Shown here: positions 54,154-63,043 of the stretch, piece by piece
Position numbering within the stretch: position 1 is the first letter of the stretch
Layout: each line of letters begins with the position of its first letter
From: JAAXGX01 sp965203565
GTDB lineage: Bacteria > Acidobacteriota > Vicinamibacteria > Vicinamibacterales > UBA8438
Direction: 5' to 3'
Length of the DNA: 64,000 nucleotides
NCBI GenBank assembly: GCA_965203565.1
Contig: OZ241896.1
Span: forward strand, 3,534,001 to 3,598,000
Notes under the pieces: model-generated
The model's database searches: none
What the model saw: the letters and a program-made list of their open reading frames with translations, nothing else
What the model was told of the DNA's origin: nothing
Program-made: the position numbers and the translations under genes

Positions 54154-55158
54154 TCACGCCGGATGCGGGAAGGCGGGCGCCTCGACCGGGGCGCCCGCGG
54201 CGCGCAGCCGCTCCAGGTCGGCGTCGACCATCCGGCGGACGAGCGTATGGAAATCGACCGACGGCTCCCATTCCAGCAGCTGGCGGGCTCTCGACGCGTC
54301 GCCGACGAGATGCTCCACCTCCGCCGGCCGCAGGAGCGCCGCGTCGGTCCGCACGTGATCGCGCCAGTCGAGGCCGGCGTGGGAGAACGCCGTCTCGACC
54401 AGGTCCCGCACGGAACGGCTGGCTCCGGTCGCCACGACGAAGTCCGACGGCGCGTCCTGCTGCAGCATCGACCAGATCGCCCGCACGTAGTCGCCGGCGA
54501 ACCCCCAGTCGCGGCGGGCGTCGAGGTTGCCGAGCGCCAGCGTGCTCGCCTGTCCGAGCTTGATCCGGGCGACGCCGTGACTGACCTTCCGCGTCACGAA
54601 CTCCAGACCCCGCCGCGGCGACTCGTGGTTGAACAGGATGCCGGAGGCGGCGAACAGGCCGTAGCTCTCGCGGTAGTTCACCGTGATGCAGTGGGCGAAC
54701 ACCTTGGAGACGCCGTAGGGGCTGCGCGGGTAGAACGGCGTCCGCTCGCTCTGCGGCGTCTCCCGCACCTTGCCGAACATCTCGCTCGACGACGCCTGAT
54801 AGAAGCGGATCGACGTATCGACCTGGCGGATCGCTTCGAGGAGGCGCGTCACCCCCTGGGCGTTGTACTCCCCGGTCAGCATCGGCTGGTCCCACGACGC
54901 CGGGACGAACGACATGGCGGCCAGGTTGTAGATCTCGTGGGGGCGCACGTCGTCGATCAGGCGGACGAGCGACAGCGGATCCAGGAGATCGGCGGGGCGC
55001 AGATCGATCCGGTCGAGCAGATGCGCGATCCGCCAGTGGTTCGGCGCGCTGAGCCGGCGCACGACGCCGACCACCTCGTACCCCTTGCCGAGAAGCAGCT
55101 CGGCGAGGTAGGAGCCGTCCTGCCCGGTGACCCCGGTGATGATGGCGCGGCGCCGCAT
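54154..55158 (-). CDS. gmd: GDP-mannose 4,6-dehydratase
   Basis: Converts GDP-mannose to GDP-4-keto-6-deoxymannose, the precursor of fucose, rhamnose and perosamine sugars. The 334-residue SDR protein has the NADP-binding TGVTGQDGSYLAELLLGKGY, NLAAMSFVPASW, the YGVSK catalytic Tyr/Lys, NHESPRRGLEFVTRKV and LGNLDARRDWGFAGDYVRA. This supplies activated sugar for the nearby glycosyltransferases. It is convergent with the coiled-coil gene. Confidence 0.93.
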   Translation of the reverse strand: MRRRAIITGVTGQDGSYLAELLLGKGYEVVGVVRRLSAPNHWRIAHLLDRIDLRPADLLDPLSLVRLIDDVRPHEIYNLAAMSFVPASWDQPMLTGEYNAQGVTRLLEAIRQVDTSIRFYQASSSEMFGKVRETPQSERTPFYPRSPYGVSKVFAHCITVNYRESYGLFAASGILFNHESPRRGLEFVTRKVSHGVARIKLGQASTLALGNLDARRDWGFAGDYVRAIWSMLQQDAPSDFVVATGASRSVRDLVETAFSHAGLDWRDHVRTDAALLRPAEVEHLVGDASRARQLLEWEPSVDFHTLVRRMVDADLERLRAAGAPVEAPAFPHPA

Positions 55159-55197
55159 CGTCTCTAGTGTACGACGTTGCGGCTGGCGGGGCGCAAC

Positions 55198-56301
55198 GTG
55201 ACGGAGCGGGTGGACGTGGCGGTCGTGGGCGGGGGCGTGGTGGGACTCGCCGCCGCGCGCGCCACCGCCCGGCGCGGCCGGTCCACCTGCGTGCTGGAGC
55301 GGCATCCCCGGCCGGGGATGGAATCGAGCACGCACAACAGCGGCGTGATCCACGCCGGGATCCACTACCCCGCCGGCTCGCTCAAGGCGCGCCTGTGCGT
55401 CGAGGGACGGGAGGCGCTCTACCGGTTCTGCGCCCGGCGCGGCGTGCCGCATGCGCGGTGCGGCAAGCTGATCGTCTGCTCCGACGCCGCCGAAATCGCC
55501 GACCTCGAGCAGATCGTCGCACGCGGGCGGGCGAACGGCGTCGACGATCTGGACCTGGTGGACCGCCGGTTCGTCCGGAAGCGCGAGCCGTGGGTCGAAG
55601 CCGCCGCCGCCGTCTGGTCGCCGTCCACCGGCATCGTCGACGCGGACCGCCTGGTGCGGACGCTGGCGGCGGACGCCGTCCGCCGCGGCGCGCACCTGCT
55701 GCCGGGCGCGCCGGTCGAAGGCGGGACGGCCGGACGCGGCGGCGTCGAGCTGCGCACCCCGCGGGAGCGGATCGCGGCGCGGACGGTGGTCAACGCCGCC
55801 GGCCTGTACGCCGACGACCTCTCGGCCATGCTCGGCGGCGAGCCGTTCACGATCCACCCGGTCCGGGGCGAGTACGCGGAGCTGGCGCCCCGGGCGCGCC
55901 GCCTGATCAACGGTCCGGTCTACCCGTTGCCGGACCGGTCGGGCCACGGGCTGGGCGTGCACTTCACCACGACCACGTCGGGCGCGGTGACGCTCGGGCC
56001 GACCGCGCGCCACCAGTCCGCCAAGGACGACTACGAGACCGGCCGGCTGCCGCTCGGCGTCTTCCTCGAGGCCGCCCGGCGCCTGGCGCCCCGCCTCGCG
56101 CCGGACGACCTCCGGCCGGGCGGCGCCGGCATCCGCGCGAGGGCCTGCCCGCCGGAGACGCCGTTCGCGGACTTCGTCATCCGCCGCGACGCCCGCGTCC
56201 CCGCCCTCGTCCACGCGGCGGGGATCGACTCGCCCGGCCTGACCGCCTGCCTGGCCATCGGCCGGCTGGTGTCGGAGCTGGTGGAGGAAGCGCTCGGCTA
56301 G
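55198..56301 (+). CDS. lhgO: L-2-hydroxyglutarate oxidase (LhgO-like FAD oxidoreductase)
   Basis: A 367-residue FAD-dependent enzyme that oxidises L-2-hydroxyglutarate to 2-oxoglutarate, feeding electrons to the quinone pool. FAD-binding VDVAVVGGGVVGLAAARA opens the protein; SSTHNSGVIHAGIHYPAGSLKA is the family signature, and VVNAAGLYAD and VRGEYAEL follow. GTG 55198 is chosen; TTG 55177 would add seven residues. Its TAG stop lies within the CTAG target duplication of the next element. Confidence 0.9.
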   Translation: MTERVDVAVVGGGVVGLAAARATARRGRSTCVLERHPRPGMESSTHNSGVIHAGIHYPAGSLKARLCVEGREALYRFCARRGVPHARCGKLIVCSDAAEIADLEQIVARGRANGVDDLDLVDRRFVRKREPWVEAAAAVWSPSTGIVDADRLVRTLAADAVRRGAHLLPGAPVEGGTAGRGGVELRTPRERIAARTVVNAAGLYADDLSAMLGGEPFTIHPVRGEYAELAPRARRLINGPVYPLPDRSGHGLGVHFTTTTSGAVTLGPTARHQSAKDDYETGRLPLGVFLEAARRLAPRLAPDDLRPGGAGIRARACPPETPFADFVIRRDARVPALVHAAGIDSPGLTACLAIGRLVSELVEEALG

Positions 56302-56460
56302 CAGCCCGTGGTGGAATCCCCGCGTCGCGCCGAGAGCGGTGAGGCGCCCGGCTGACAAGGCGTGAGGAGGGCGCATATTGGGCATACGCAACCGACGAAC
56401 AACGCCGTCAGGCGGGATGCATCGCCGCTCGAATGCAGCGGGGACTTTCGCCACGGGCTG
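56302..56460 (+). repeat. 159-bp palindromic MITE-like element, copy 7 (subfamily B)
   Basis: Flanked by CTAG (56298-56301 and 56461-56464). It is one base longer than the other copies because of an extra C near the left end. The left CTAG holds the lhgO stop and the right CTAG is the start of a sequence identical to the stop end of the DUF6503 gene, so the two genes once overlapped head to head at their stops. Confidence 0.94.
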
Positions 56461-56494
56461 CTAGAGCGGCTGGACCGTCACGGCGCTGATCCGG
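56461..56494. repeat. 34-bp direct repeat, copy 1
   Basis: Matches 57862-57895 (the last codons and stop of the DUF6503 gene) with a single mismatch. It ends exactly where the ATPase stop codon begins. The two copies bracket the inserted ATPase segment. Confidence 0.9.
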
Positions 56495-57715
56495 TCAGCG
56501 GCCGGCGCCGCCGAGCGGGGCGCCGCGCAGGAAGTCGGTCAGCGACTGGTGTTTCACCCCCTGAAAGTCGGCCGGCTGATGGGGGTCGAGCGAGAGCAGC
56601 ACCCGCGGGTAGGCGTCGCGGACGGCGGCGAAGGCGGCCAGCTCACGCTCGACAGTGGCCGGCGACTCCAGCAGGTACGCGACCTGCACGTACCATCGTT
56701 CCGGCCGCTTCTCCGCGATGAAGTCGATTTCGCGCGCGTTGGCGACTCCCACCGTCACCGCGTAGCCGCGGCGGCGCAGCTCCAGGAACACCAGATTCTC
56801 CAGGACGCCGCCGACGTCGGACTCCCTGTAGCCCACGATCCCGTTTCGGAGGCCTGTGTCGCCCAGATAGTACTTGTGGTTCACCTGCAGCAGCTTGCGG
56901 CCGCGCAGGTCGAAGCGCGGCGTCGGTGCGAGCAGAAACGCATCGCCGAGATGGGCCAGGTAGCTCAGCACCGTGTCCACCGCCGCGGACCGGCGTTGGC
57001 TCTTCAGAAAATCGGCGATCCGCTTGGCGGACACGAGGCTGCCCACGCTGTCGACCGCGAACCGCGCCACCGCTTCGAGCAGCGCGACGTCGCGGATCCG
57101 GTGACGCCGGATCACGTCCCGGATGGCGATGGCGCTGACCATGTCGGCCAGCATCTGATCGATCACCGGATCGGTCAGGTCGGTATGCAGCAGGCCGGGA
57201 AGGCCGCCGATGCGCAGGTAAAGCCGGAACAGCTCGGAGTCGCTGCGCTGCGCGCCGGTCCGCCGCCGGTGCAGGTCGCCGAACTCCCGCAACGTGAGGG
57301 GAAACACTTGCAGCGTGACGCAGCGGCCGGCGATGAGCGTCGCCAACTCCGCCGAAAGGAGCGCCGCGTTCGAGCCGGATATCACCACCTCGGTGCGCGC
57401 CTCGCCGTTCAACGACGCGACCGCGCGTTCCCAGTCGGCAATCTGCTGCACTTCGTCGACGATGACCACCCTGCGCCGGCCGCGCCGGGTGGACGACTCC
57501 ACCAGATCGACCAGATCGCGCGCCGTACGCACGTGGTCGAAATCGAACGACTCCTTGTCGACGTAGACCATCTGCCGCTCGTCACGCACCGAAGCGGCGA
57601 ACTGCCGCAGCAGAACGCTCTTCCCGACGCGCCGGAGGCCGGTGACGGCCGTAATCACCGGGGCGTCGAGGAATTGCCTGAGCCGATCGAGGTAGTAGTG
57701 GCGCCGAATCTCCAT
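56495..57715 (-). CDS. AAA_14/DUF4143 ATP-binding protein
   Basis: A 406-residue protein with an N-terminal ATPase (Walker A TGLRRVGKSVLLRQ, Walker B RRVVIVDEVQQI, then VVISGSNAALLSAELATLI) and a C-terminal DUF4143 domain with YYLGDTGLRNGIVGY, LENLVFLELRRRGY and the restriction-fold-like EIDFIAEK...YVQVAYLL. The family is widespread, often horizontally moved, and of unknown role. It lies inside a segment bounded by 34-bp direct repeats and is preceded by AT-rich DNA, all signs of acquisition. No ribosome site is evident at ATG 57715. Confidence 0.9.
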   Translation of the reverse strand: MEIRRHYYLDRLRQFLDAPVITAVTGLRRVGKSVLLRQFAASVRDERQMVYVDKESFDFDHVRTARDLVDLVESSTRRGRRRVVIVDEVQQIADWERAVASLNGEARTEVVISGSNAALLSAELATLIAGRCVTLQVFPLTLREFGDLHRRRTGAQRSDSELFRLYLRIGGLPGLLHTDLTDPVIDQMLADMVSAIAIRDVIRRHRIRDVALLEAVARFAVDSVGSLVSAKRIADFLKSQRRSAAVDTVLSYLAHLGDAFLLAPTPRFDLRGRKLLQVNHKYYLGDTGLRNGIVGYRESDVGGVLENLVFLELRRRGYAVTVGVANAREIDFIAEKRPERWYVQVAYLLESPATVERELAAFAAVRDAYPRVLLSLDPHQPADFQGVKHQSLTDFLRGAPLGGAGR

Positions 57716-57815
57716 GCGTGAATTTAGAATATACTCGAAAAAAAAGAATTCATGGTTATTTTTTCGACCATAGATGATAAAAACGCACACTACAAGATTT
57801 TTCTGAGACAGGGAA
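57716..57815. other. AT-rich upstream region of the acquired ATPase gene
   Basis: Roughly 100 bases that are strikingly AT-rich against the surrounding DNA, with runs of A and T. On the minus strand TTGTAG, a 17-base gap and TATGGT, or TATATT near the start codon, could act as promoter boxes. Composition suggests origin from a low-GC donor. Confidence 0.6.
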
Positions 57816-57861
57816 GGCTGGACTCCTCGCCCGGTGCGACGCGGAGCTTCACCGCGCGCGG
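57816..57861 (-). repeat. Degenerate end of a 158-bp-type element
   Basis: CCTCGCCCGGTGCGACGCGG and the following CTTCACCGCGCGCGG resemble the right end of a reverse-oriented element (CTCGGTGCGACGCGGGG...CCACGGGCTG), ending directly before CTAG. It is a decayed second copy at the same target sequence. Confidence 0.55.
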
Positions 57862-57895
57862 CTAGAGCGGCTCGACCGTCACGGCGCTGATCCGG
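57862..57895. repeat. 34-bp direct repeat, copy 2
   Basis: The original copy, forming the 3' end of the DUF6503 gene; see 56461-56494. Confidence 0.9.
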
Positions 57896-58638
57896 ACGGT
57901 CGAAATCAGCCGCATGCTCCCGGCCACGTACTCCGGGGTCAGCGTGTCGACCGGGACCTTCCCGCCGTCGACGCCGTAGTTGTCCTGATCGGAGAACAGC
58001 ACGCCGCCGACCCGCTGGAACGCCGTCGCCTTCCGGAATCGGAGGCCGTTGTCGAAGTCGTAGCCGAACTGCTCCACGCGGCCGGTCTCCGGGTCGAACC
58101 AGAAGGTGTAGGCGTCGTCCGCGTCGTTGCTCGATCCGGGGGTGAACGTCACCTTGACGCGCCGCAGCGCGCGGCCGTCCCACGTCTCGAGGCCCCGGTC
58201 CTCGAAATGGACGTCGCCGCCCTTCAGGGTGTACGGCAGCAGCGGAAAGAAGACGCGGGCGTCGACGAACGCGCGCGCGCGCCGCTCGCCCTCGGCGTCG
58301 AGCGCCGCCTCGGCGCCGCCCCGCCACTCCCGGACGCCGTCGTTCGTCAGGCGGACCCGCCGCTCCGGCCGATCGCCGCGCGCCGGGTCGGTCACCAGGT
58401 GGTCGAACGCGCCGCCGTCCCGCGTCGCTTCGATCCGGAAGCTGCCCGACAACGACGTGATCGTCATCGTGATCTTCGAGCGCTCGTACAGGCCGCCGCC
58501 GTGGTGCTCGATCGCCTTCGCCACGATCTCCGGCAGCGGCGGGCCGGCGGGCGCCGTCCCGCAGGCGGCCGCTGCGCCGAGCGCGGCGGCGACCGCCGCG
58601 GCGGCCAGGATCGACGGAACGGGTCGGCGTTCGCGCAT
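57862..58638 (-). CDS. DUF6503-like lipoprotein
   Basis: A 258-residue protein with a signal sequence ending in a lipobox (AALGAAAACGTAP). The mature part has VKVTFTPGSSNDADDAYTFW, DPETGRVEQFGYDFD and RKATAFQRVGGVLFSDQDNY, resembling DUF6503 proteins with a LolA-like fold. Function unknown, probably at the outer membrane or periplasm. The terminal codons VEPL-stop are duplicated at 56461. A homologous gene end there shows that lhgO and this gene were once direct convergent neighbours. Confidence 0.7.
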   Translation of the reverse strand: MRERRPVPSILAAAAVAAALGAAAACGTAPAGPPLPEIVAKAIEHHGGGLYERSKITMTITSLSGSFRIEATRDGGAFDHLVTDPARGDRPERRVRLTNDGVREWRGGAEAALDAEGERRARAFVDARVFFPLLPYTLKGGDVHFEDRGLETWDGRALRRVKVTFTPGSSNDADDAYTFWFDPETGRVEQFGYDFDNGLRFRKATAFQRVGGVLFSDQDNYGVDGGKVPVDTLTPEYVAGSMRLISTVRISAVTVEPL

Positions 58639-58738
58639 CGCTCTGTTCTCCGGTCAGGCTGCGGCTCCCGACGCCGCCTTCCGACAGTTTACCGACGTCG
58701 GCCGCGGGTGCGGGCCGCTCTGGGCGATAATTCCCGTC

Positions 58739-58762
58739 ATGGACGACTCCCGCCGTGCCTGA
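58739..58762 (+). other. Possible seven-codon leader ORF overlapping the thrB start
   Basis: ATGGACGACTCCCGCCGTGC followed by CTGA encodes MDDSRRA and overlaps the thrB GTG at 58755. A GATAAT hexamer ends eight bases before the ATG, so the mini-ORF could be at the very 5' end of the mRNA. It contains no Thr or Ile codons, so classical attenuation is unlikely. Confidence 0.25.
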
Positions 58763-59699
58763 CCGGGTGCGGGTGTTCGCGCCCGCTTCGGCGTCGAACC
58801 TCGGGCCCGGCTTCGACGTGCTCGGTCTGGCGCTCGACCGGCCGGGCGACCTGGTCGAGGCCGAGCTGCGCGACGCGCCGGGCGTCGAGCTCGCGGAGGT
58901 GACCGGCGCCGACGCGCTGAGCACCGACCCGGCGGAGAACGTGGTCGGCGTCGCCGCGCGCGCGGCGCTCGAACGCCTGCCGTCCGCCGGCCGCGGGGTG
59001 CGGCTGAAGCTGCGCAAGCGGATGCCGCTCGCCAGCGGGCTGGGCGGCTCGGCGGCGAGCAGCGTGGGAGGGGCCGTCGCGGTCAACGCGCTGTTCGGCG
59101 GGCCGCTCTCGGCCGACGAGCTCGTAGCGTGCGCCCTGCGGGGGGAGGCGGCGGCCTCGGGCGCGGCGCACGCCGACAACGTGGCGCCGAGCGTGTACGG
59201 CGGGATCGTCCTGGTCCGACGCCACGACCCGCTCGACCTGATCCGGCTGCCGGTTCCCGCCGCCCTGCGGATCGTCGTCGTCCACCCGCACGCGGCGGTC
59301 GAGACGGCGGCGGCCCGGCGGCTGGTGGCGGAGCGCCGGTTCGAAGTCGGCCGGGCCGTCGCCAACCTGGGCGACGTCGCCGCCCTCGTGCACGCGCTGC
59401 ACGCCGGCGACCTCGCGCTGCTCGGCCGCAGCGTCAACGACGCGCTCGTCGAGCCGATCCGCGCGCCGCTCGTCCCCGGCTTCGCCGAAGTCCGGCGGGC
59501 GGCGATAGACGCGGGGGCGCTCGGCTGCTCGATCTCCGGCTCCGGCCCGTCGGTCTTCGCGTTCGCCGGCTCCGACGCCGCGGCGCATGCCGCCGGCGAC
59601 GCGATGCAGGCGGCGTTCGCCGCGGCCGGCGCGGCCAGCGACCGGTACGTCTCTCCGGCCGGCGCCCCCGGCGCGCGCGTGCTGCCCGACGATGACTGA
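58755..59699 (+). CDS. thrB: Homoserine kinase
   Basis: A 314-residue GHMP kinase that phosphorylates L-homoserine in threonine synthesis. Motif 1 is APASASNLGPGFDVLGLALD, motif 2 PLASGLGGSAASSVGGAVA (the phosphate-binding loop) and motif 3 CSISGSGPSVFAF. ATP-binding and substrate residues look intact. Start is GTG 58755. It overlaps the next gene by eight bases, an unusual pairing with a nuclease gene. Confidence 0.95.
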   Translation: MPDRVRVFAPASASNLGPGFDVLGLALDRPGDLVEAELRDAPGVELAEVTGADALSTDPAENVVGVAARAALERLPSAGRGVRLKLRKRMPLASGLGGSAASSVGGAVAVNALFGGPLSADELVACALRGEAAASGAAHADNVAPSVYGGIVLVRRHDPLDLIRLPVPAALRIVVVHPHAAVETAAARRLVAERRFEVGRAVANLGDVAALVHALHAGDLALLGRSVNDALVEPIRAPLVPGFAEVRRAAIDAGALGCSISGSGPSVFAFAGSDAAAHAAGDAMQAAFAAAGAASDRYVSPAGAPGARVLPDDD

Positions 59700-62600
59700 C
59701 GCGCCGCTCACCGTCGTCCGGTCGCCGGCCGCCGCGGTCCGGATGGACGCGGCGCACCGGTTCGTCTCGACCCACGCGGCGGCGGCTGAATGCCTGCTGG
59801 TCGGCGCGAGCCGGGCCGCCGTGGACGACTTCGCCCGCGCCGCCGCGGCCCGGCTGGAAGCGGTCTTCGGCCTGCGCCGCTTCGGTCTGCGGCGGCTCGC
59901 GGCGGCGCTGGCCGAGCCGGAGCTGGCGCGCCGGAACTGCGCCCCGGCGGCCGGCCTCGGCGTCGAAGCGGTGGCGGCGCGGGCCGCGTTCGAGGCCGAC
60001 AAGGCGGATGCGCTCGGCTACCTGGCGCCGGCGGCGCGCGACCGCAGCTTCGCGCGGACGCTCGCCGCCACGCTCCGGGACCTCCGCTGCGCCGGCGTCC
60101 CCGCCGCGCGGCTGGCCGGCGGCGGGGACGGCCTCGGCGATCTCGCGGCGCTGGCTGCGCGGTACGACGAGCAGTTGGCGCAGGCCCGGCTCGTCGACGA
60201 CGCCGGCGTCCTCCGGATGGCGGCTGCCGCCGCCCGCAACGGCGCGGCGGGCCACCTGCTGGGCGGCCCGCTCCTCCTGCTCGACGTCGCGGTGCGCGAC
60301 GAAGCGACGCGCGGGCTGGTGGCCGCCCTCGCGGGACGGGCCTCGCGCACGCTCGCCACCGTGCCGGCCGGCGACCGCCGCACGCTCGACGCCCTGGAGC
60401 GGCTGCCCGGCGCCCGCGTCGAGGAACCCGAGGACGCCGGCGCCGCCGGTCCGCTCGGCTGCGTGCGCCGGCGCCTGTTCACGCCGGCCGTTCCCGACGT
60501 CCCGGCCGAGGCCGCGGACGACGCGCAGGCGGAAGTCACGTTCTTCTCCGCCCCGGGCGAGGCGCGCGAGTGCGTGGAGGTGGCGCGCGCGATCCTGCGC
60601 GAGTCGGAGCGCGGCGTGCCGTTCGACCGGATGGCGATCCTGCTGCGCGCGCCCGGCGTCTACGGCGCCCCGCTGGAGACCGCGCTCGGCCGGGCGGACG
60701 TGCCGGCCTGGTTCGCCCGCGGCGCGCGCGCGCCCGACCCCGCGGGACGGGCGCTGGTGGCGCTGCTCGACTGCGCCGCCGAGCGGCTGTCGGCGCGGCG
60801 GTTCGCCGAATACCTGTCGCTCGCGCAGACGCCGCCGCTCGACGCCGACGGCGCGCCGCCGGCCGGCCGCCGAGCCTGGAGCCCGCCCGCGAACGCCGAC
60901 GACGTGCTGCCGGCCGCGCCGGCGGCGGAAGCGGCCGAAGCGCCCCCGGACGCCCCGCCCGACGCCGACGACCGGCCGGAGGTCGCAGGCGCGCTGCGCG
61001 CGCCGCGGCAGTGGGAGCGGCTGCTCGTCGAGTCGGCGGTCATCGGCGGCCTCGACCGGTGGACGCGCCGGCTCGACGGGCTCGCGCGGGAGCTGGAGCT
61101 CCGGCGCGGCCGGTACGCGGCCGACGAGCCGGAGTCGCCCCGCTTGCGCGGCATCGACCGGAGCCTTCGCAACCTGGGCCACCTTCGGCGCTTCGCGCTG
61201 CCGGTGATCGAGCGTCTGGCCGCCTTGCCGCAAGCCGCGTCGTGGGCGGTCTGGCTCGACACGCTCGACGCGCTCGCGCCGATGACGCTCCGGCGGCCGG
61301 ACCGCGTGCTGGCGGTGCTCGGCGAACTGCGGCCGATGGCCCAGGTCGGGCCGGTGGGGCTCGACGAAGTGCGGGACGTGCTGGCGGAGCGCCTGACGGA
61401 GCTGCACGCCGATCCCCCCGCGCACCGCTACGGCCGGGTGTTCGTCGGACAGCCGGACGACGCCCGCGGCCGGCTGTTCGACGTGGTCTTCGTTCCCGGC
61501 CTGGCCGAGCGGGTCTTTCCGCAGAAGCAGCGGCAGGACCCGCTGCTGCTCGACGACGCGCGCCGCGCCCTCAACGGCGGAATCTCCGAGGGCGCCGTCG
61601 GACTCGCCCTGCAGGACGACCGGGCGAGCGGCGAACGCCTCCTGCTGCAGATCGCCGTCGGCGCCGCCGCCGAGCGGCTGCGCCTGTCGTATCCGCGGCT
61701 CGACGCGGCGGAGGCGCGTCCCCGCGTCCCGTCGTTCTACGCGCTCGACGTCGAGCGGGCGCGGGTCGGCCGCATCCCCGACTTCCGGCGCCTGGAGCGG
61801 ACGGCGTACGACCGCGCGGAGGCCCGGCTGGCCTGGCCGGCCCCGGCCGATCCGGCCGCCGCCATCGACGACGCCGAGCACGACCTGGCGGTGCTGGGGC
61901 CGCTGCTCCGCGGCGAGGCGGCGGGCGACGTCACCGGCCGCGCGCGGTACCTCCTGAAGCTGAACCCCGGCCTGCGGCGGTCGCTCCTCACCCGCTGGGC
62001 GCGGTGGAAGCGCCCCTGGTCGCGCTACGACGGGCTGTACGGCCTGTCGCCCGCGTCGCTCGACGCGCTGGCGGCGCACCGGCCCGCGCGGCGGCCGTAC
62101 TCCGTCTCCGCCCTCCAGCGCTTCGCCGCCTGTCCCTACCAGTTCCTGCTGTCCGCCATCCACCGCCTGGAGCCGCGCGAGCGGATCGAGCCGCTCGAAC
62201 GGCTCGATCCGTTGACGCGCGGGCGGATGTTCCACGAAGCGCAGGCGGAGACGGTGCGCGCGCTCGGCCGGCGCGAGGCGCTCCCGGTCACGCCGGCGCG
62301 GCTGGCGGCGGCCGAGGAGGTGGTGAGCGCGACGCTCGACCGGGTCGCCGCCCGGTACCGCGAGGAGCTTGCGCCGGCGATCGATCGGGTCTGGACCGAC
62401 GAGGTCGAAGCGATGCGGATCGATCTCAAGGGGTGGCTGCGTCACGTCGCCGACGAGGGGGGCGCGTGGACGCCGATCCACGCCGAGTTCGGGTTCGGCG
62501 TCCGCGAGGCCGCCGGCCGCGACCCGGACAGCGCGCCGGACCCGGTCACGCTCGACGGGCGGTGGATGCTCCGCGGGGTGGTCGATCTGATCGAGGCCCG

Positions 62601-63021
62601 GACGGAAGCGGCGGGCAGTGGGGCGCTGCTGGTCACCGACCACAAGACCGGGAGGGACCGCACCCGCGACGGGATGGTGGTGGGGGGCGGCGAGCTGCTG
62701 CAGCCGGTCCTGTACGGGCTGGCCGTCGAGCAGGCGCTCGGGCGTCCGGTCGAGGCGGCGCGCCTGTCCTTCTGCACGCTCGACGGCGGGTTCCGCACCC
62801 GCGTCGTCGACCTCGGGGAGCGCGAGCGCCGGCAGGGGGTCGAGGTGATCGAGGTGATCGACCGGGCGCTGGAGGCGGGCGCGCTGCTGCCGGCGCCGCG
62901 GGAGGGCGCCTGCCGGTGGTGCGACTTCCGGGACGTCTGCGGGCCGTGGGAGGAGACGCGCGCCGCGCGGAAGGACGAGACGCGGCTGGCCGACCTGCGC
63001 GCCCTGCGGCGGACGCCCTGA
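59692..63021 (+). CDS. AddB/RexB-like PD-(D/E)XK nuclease with iron-sulfur cysteines
   Basis: A 1109-residue protein of the AddB type. The N-terminal 580 residues correspond to a degenerate helicase-like region (GYLAPAARDRSFARTLAATL, FDVVFVPGLAERVFPQ). The C-terminal nuclease has SALQRFAACPYQFLL, LLVTDHKTGR with its Asp and Lys, and CRWCDFRDVC; the single early Cys plus these three form the AddB-type 4Fe-4S site. AddAB resects double-strand breaks. The expected addA partner is not directly downstream, where an M23 peptidase gene begins. Confidence 0.85.
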   Translation: MTDAPLTVVRSPAAAVRMDAAHRFVSTHAAAAECLLVGASRAAVDDFARAAAARLEAVFGLRRFGLRRLAAALAEPELARRNCAPAAGLGVEAVAARAAFEADKADALGYLAPAARDRSFARTLAATLRDLRCAGVPAARLAGGGDGLGDLAALAARYDEQLAQARLVDDAGVLRMAAAAARNGAAGHLLGGPLLLLDVAVRDEATRGLVAALAGRASRTLATVPAGDRRTLDALERLPGARVEEPEDAGAAGPLGCVRRRLFTPAVPDVPAEAADDAQAEVTFFSAPGEARECVEVARAILRESERGVPFDRMAILLRAPGVYGAPLETALGRADVPAWFARGARAPDPAGRALVALLDCAAERLSARRFAEYLSLAQTPPLDADGAPPAGRRAWSPPANADDVLPAAPAAEAAEAPPDAPPDADDRPEVAGALRAPRQWERLLVESAVIGGLDRWTRRLDGLARELELRRGRYAADEPESPRLRGIDRSLRNLGHLRRFALPVIERLAALPQAASWAVWLDTLDALAPMTLRRPDRVLAVLGELRPMAQVGPVGLDEVRDVLAERLTELHADPPAHRYGRVFVGQPDDARGRLFDVVFVPGLAERVFPQKQRQDPLLLDDARRALNGGISEGAVGLALQDDRASGERLLLQIAVGAAAERLRLSYPRLDAAEARPRVPSFYALDVERARVGRIPDFRRLERTAYDRAEARLAWPAPADPAAAIDDAEHDLAVLGPLLRGEAAGDVTGRARYLLKLNPGLRRSLLTRWARWKRPWSRYDGLYGLSPASLDALAAHRPARRPYSVSALQRFAACPYQFLLSAIHRLEPRERIEPLERLDPLTRGRMFHEAQAETVRALGRREALPVTPARLAAAEEVVSATLDRVAARYREELAPAIDRVWTDEVEAMRIDLKGWLRHVADEGGAWTPIHAEFGFGVREAAGRDPDSAPDPVTLDGRWMLRGVVDLIEARTEAAGSGALLVTDHKTGRDRTRDGMVVGGGELLQPVLYGLAVEQALGRPVEAARLSFCTLDGGFRTRVVDLGERERRQGVEVIEVIDRALEAGALLPAPREGACRWCDFRDVCGPWEETRAARKDETRLADLRALRRTP

Positions 63022-63043
63022 CCGGATATATTGGAGTCCGCCG

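Noticed and set aside
55944..55953. CCACGGGCTG inside lhgO, the same ten bases as an element end
   Set aside because: It lies in conserved coding sequence without any other element sequence or duplication, so it is a chance match.
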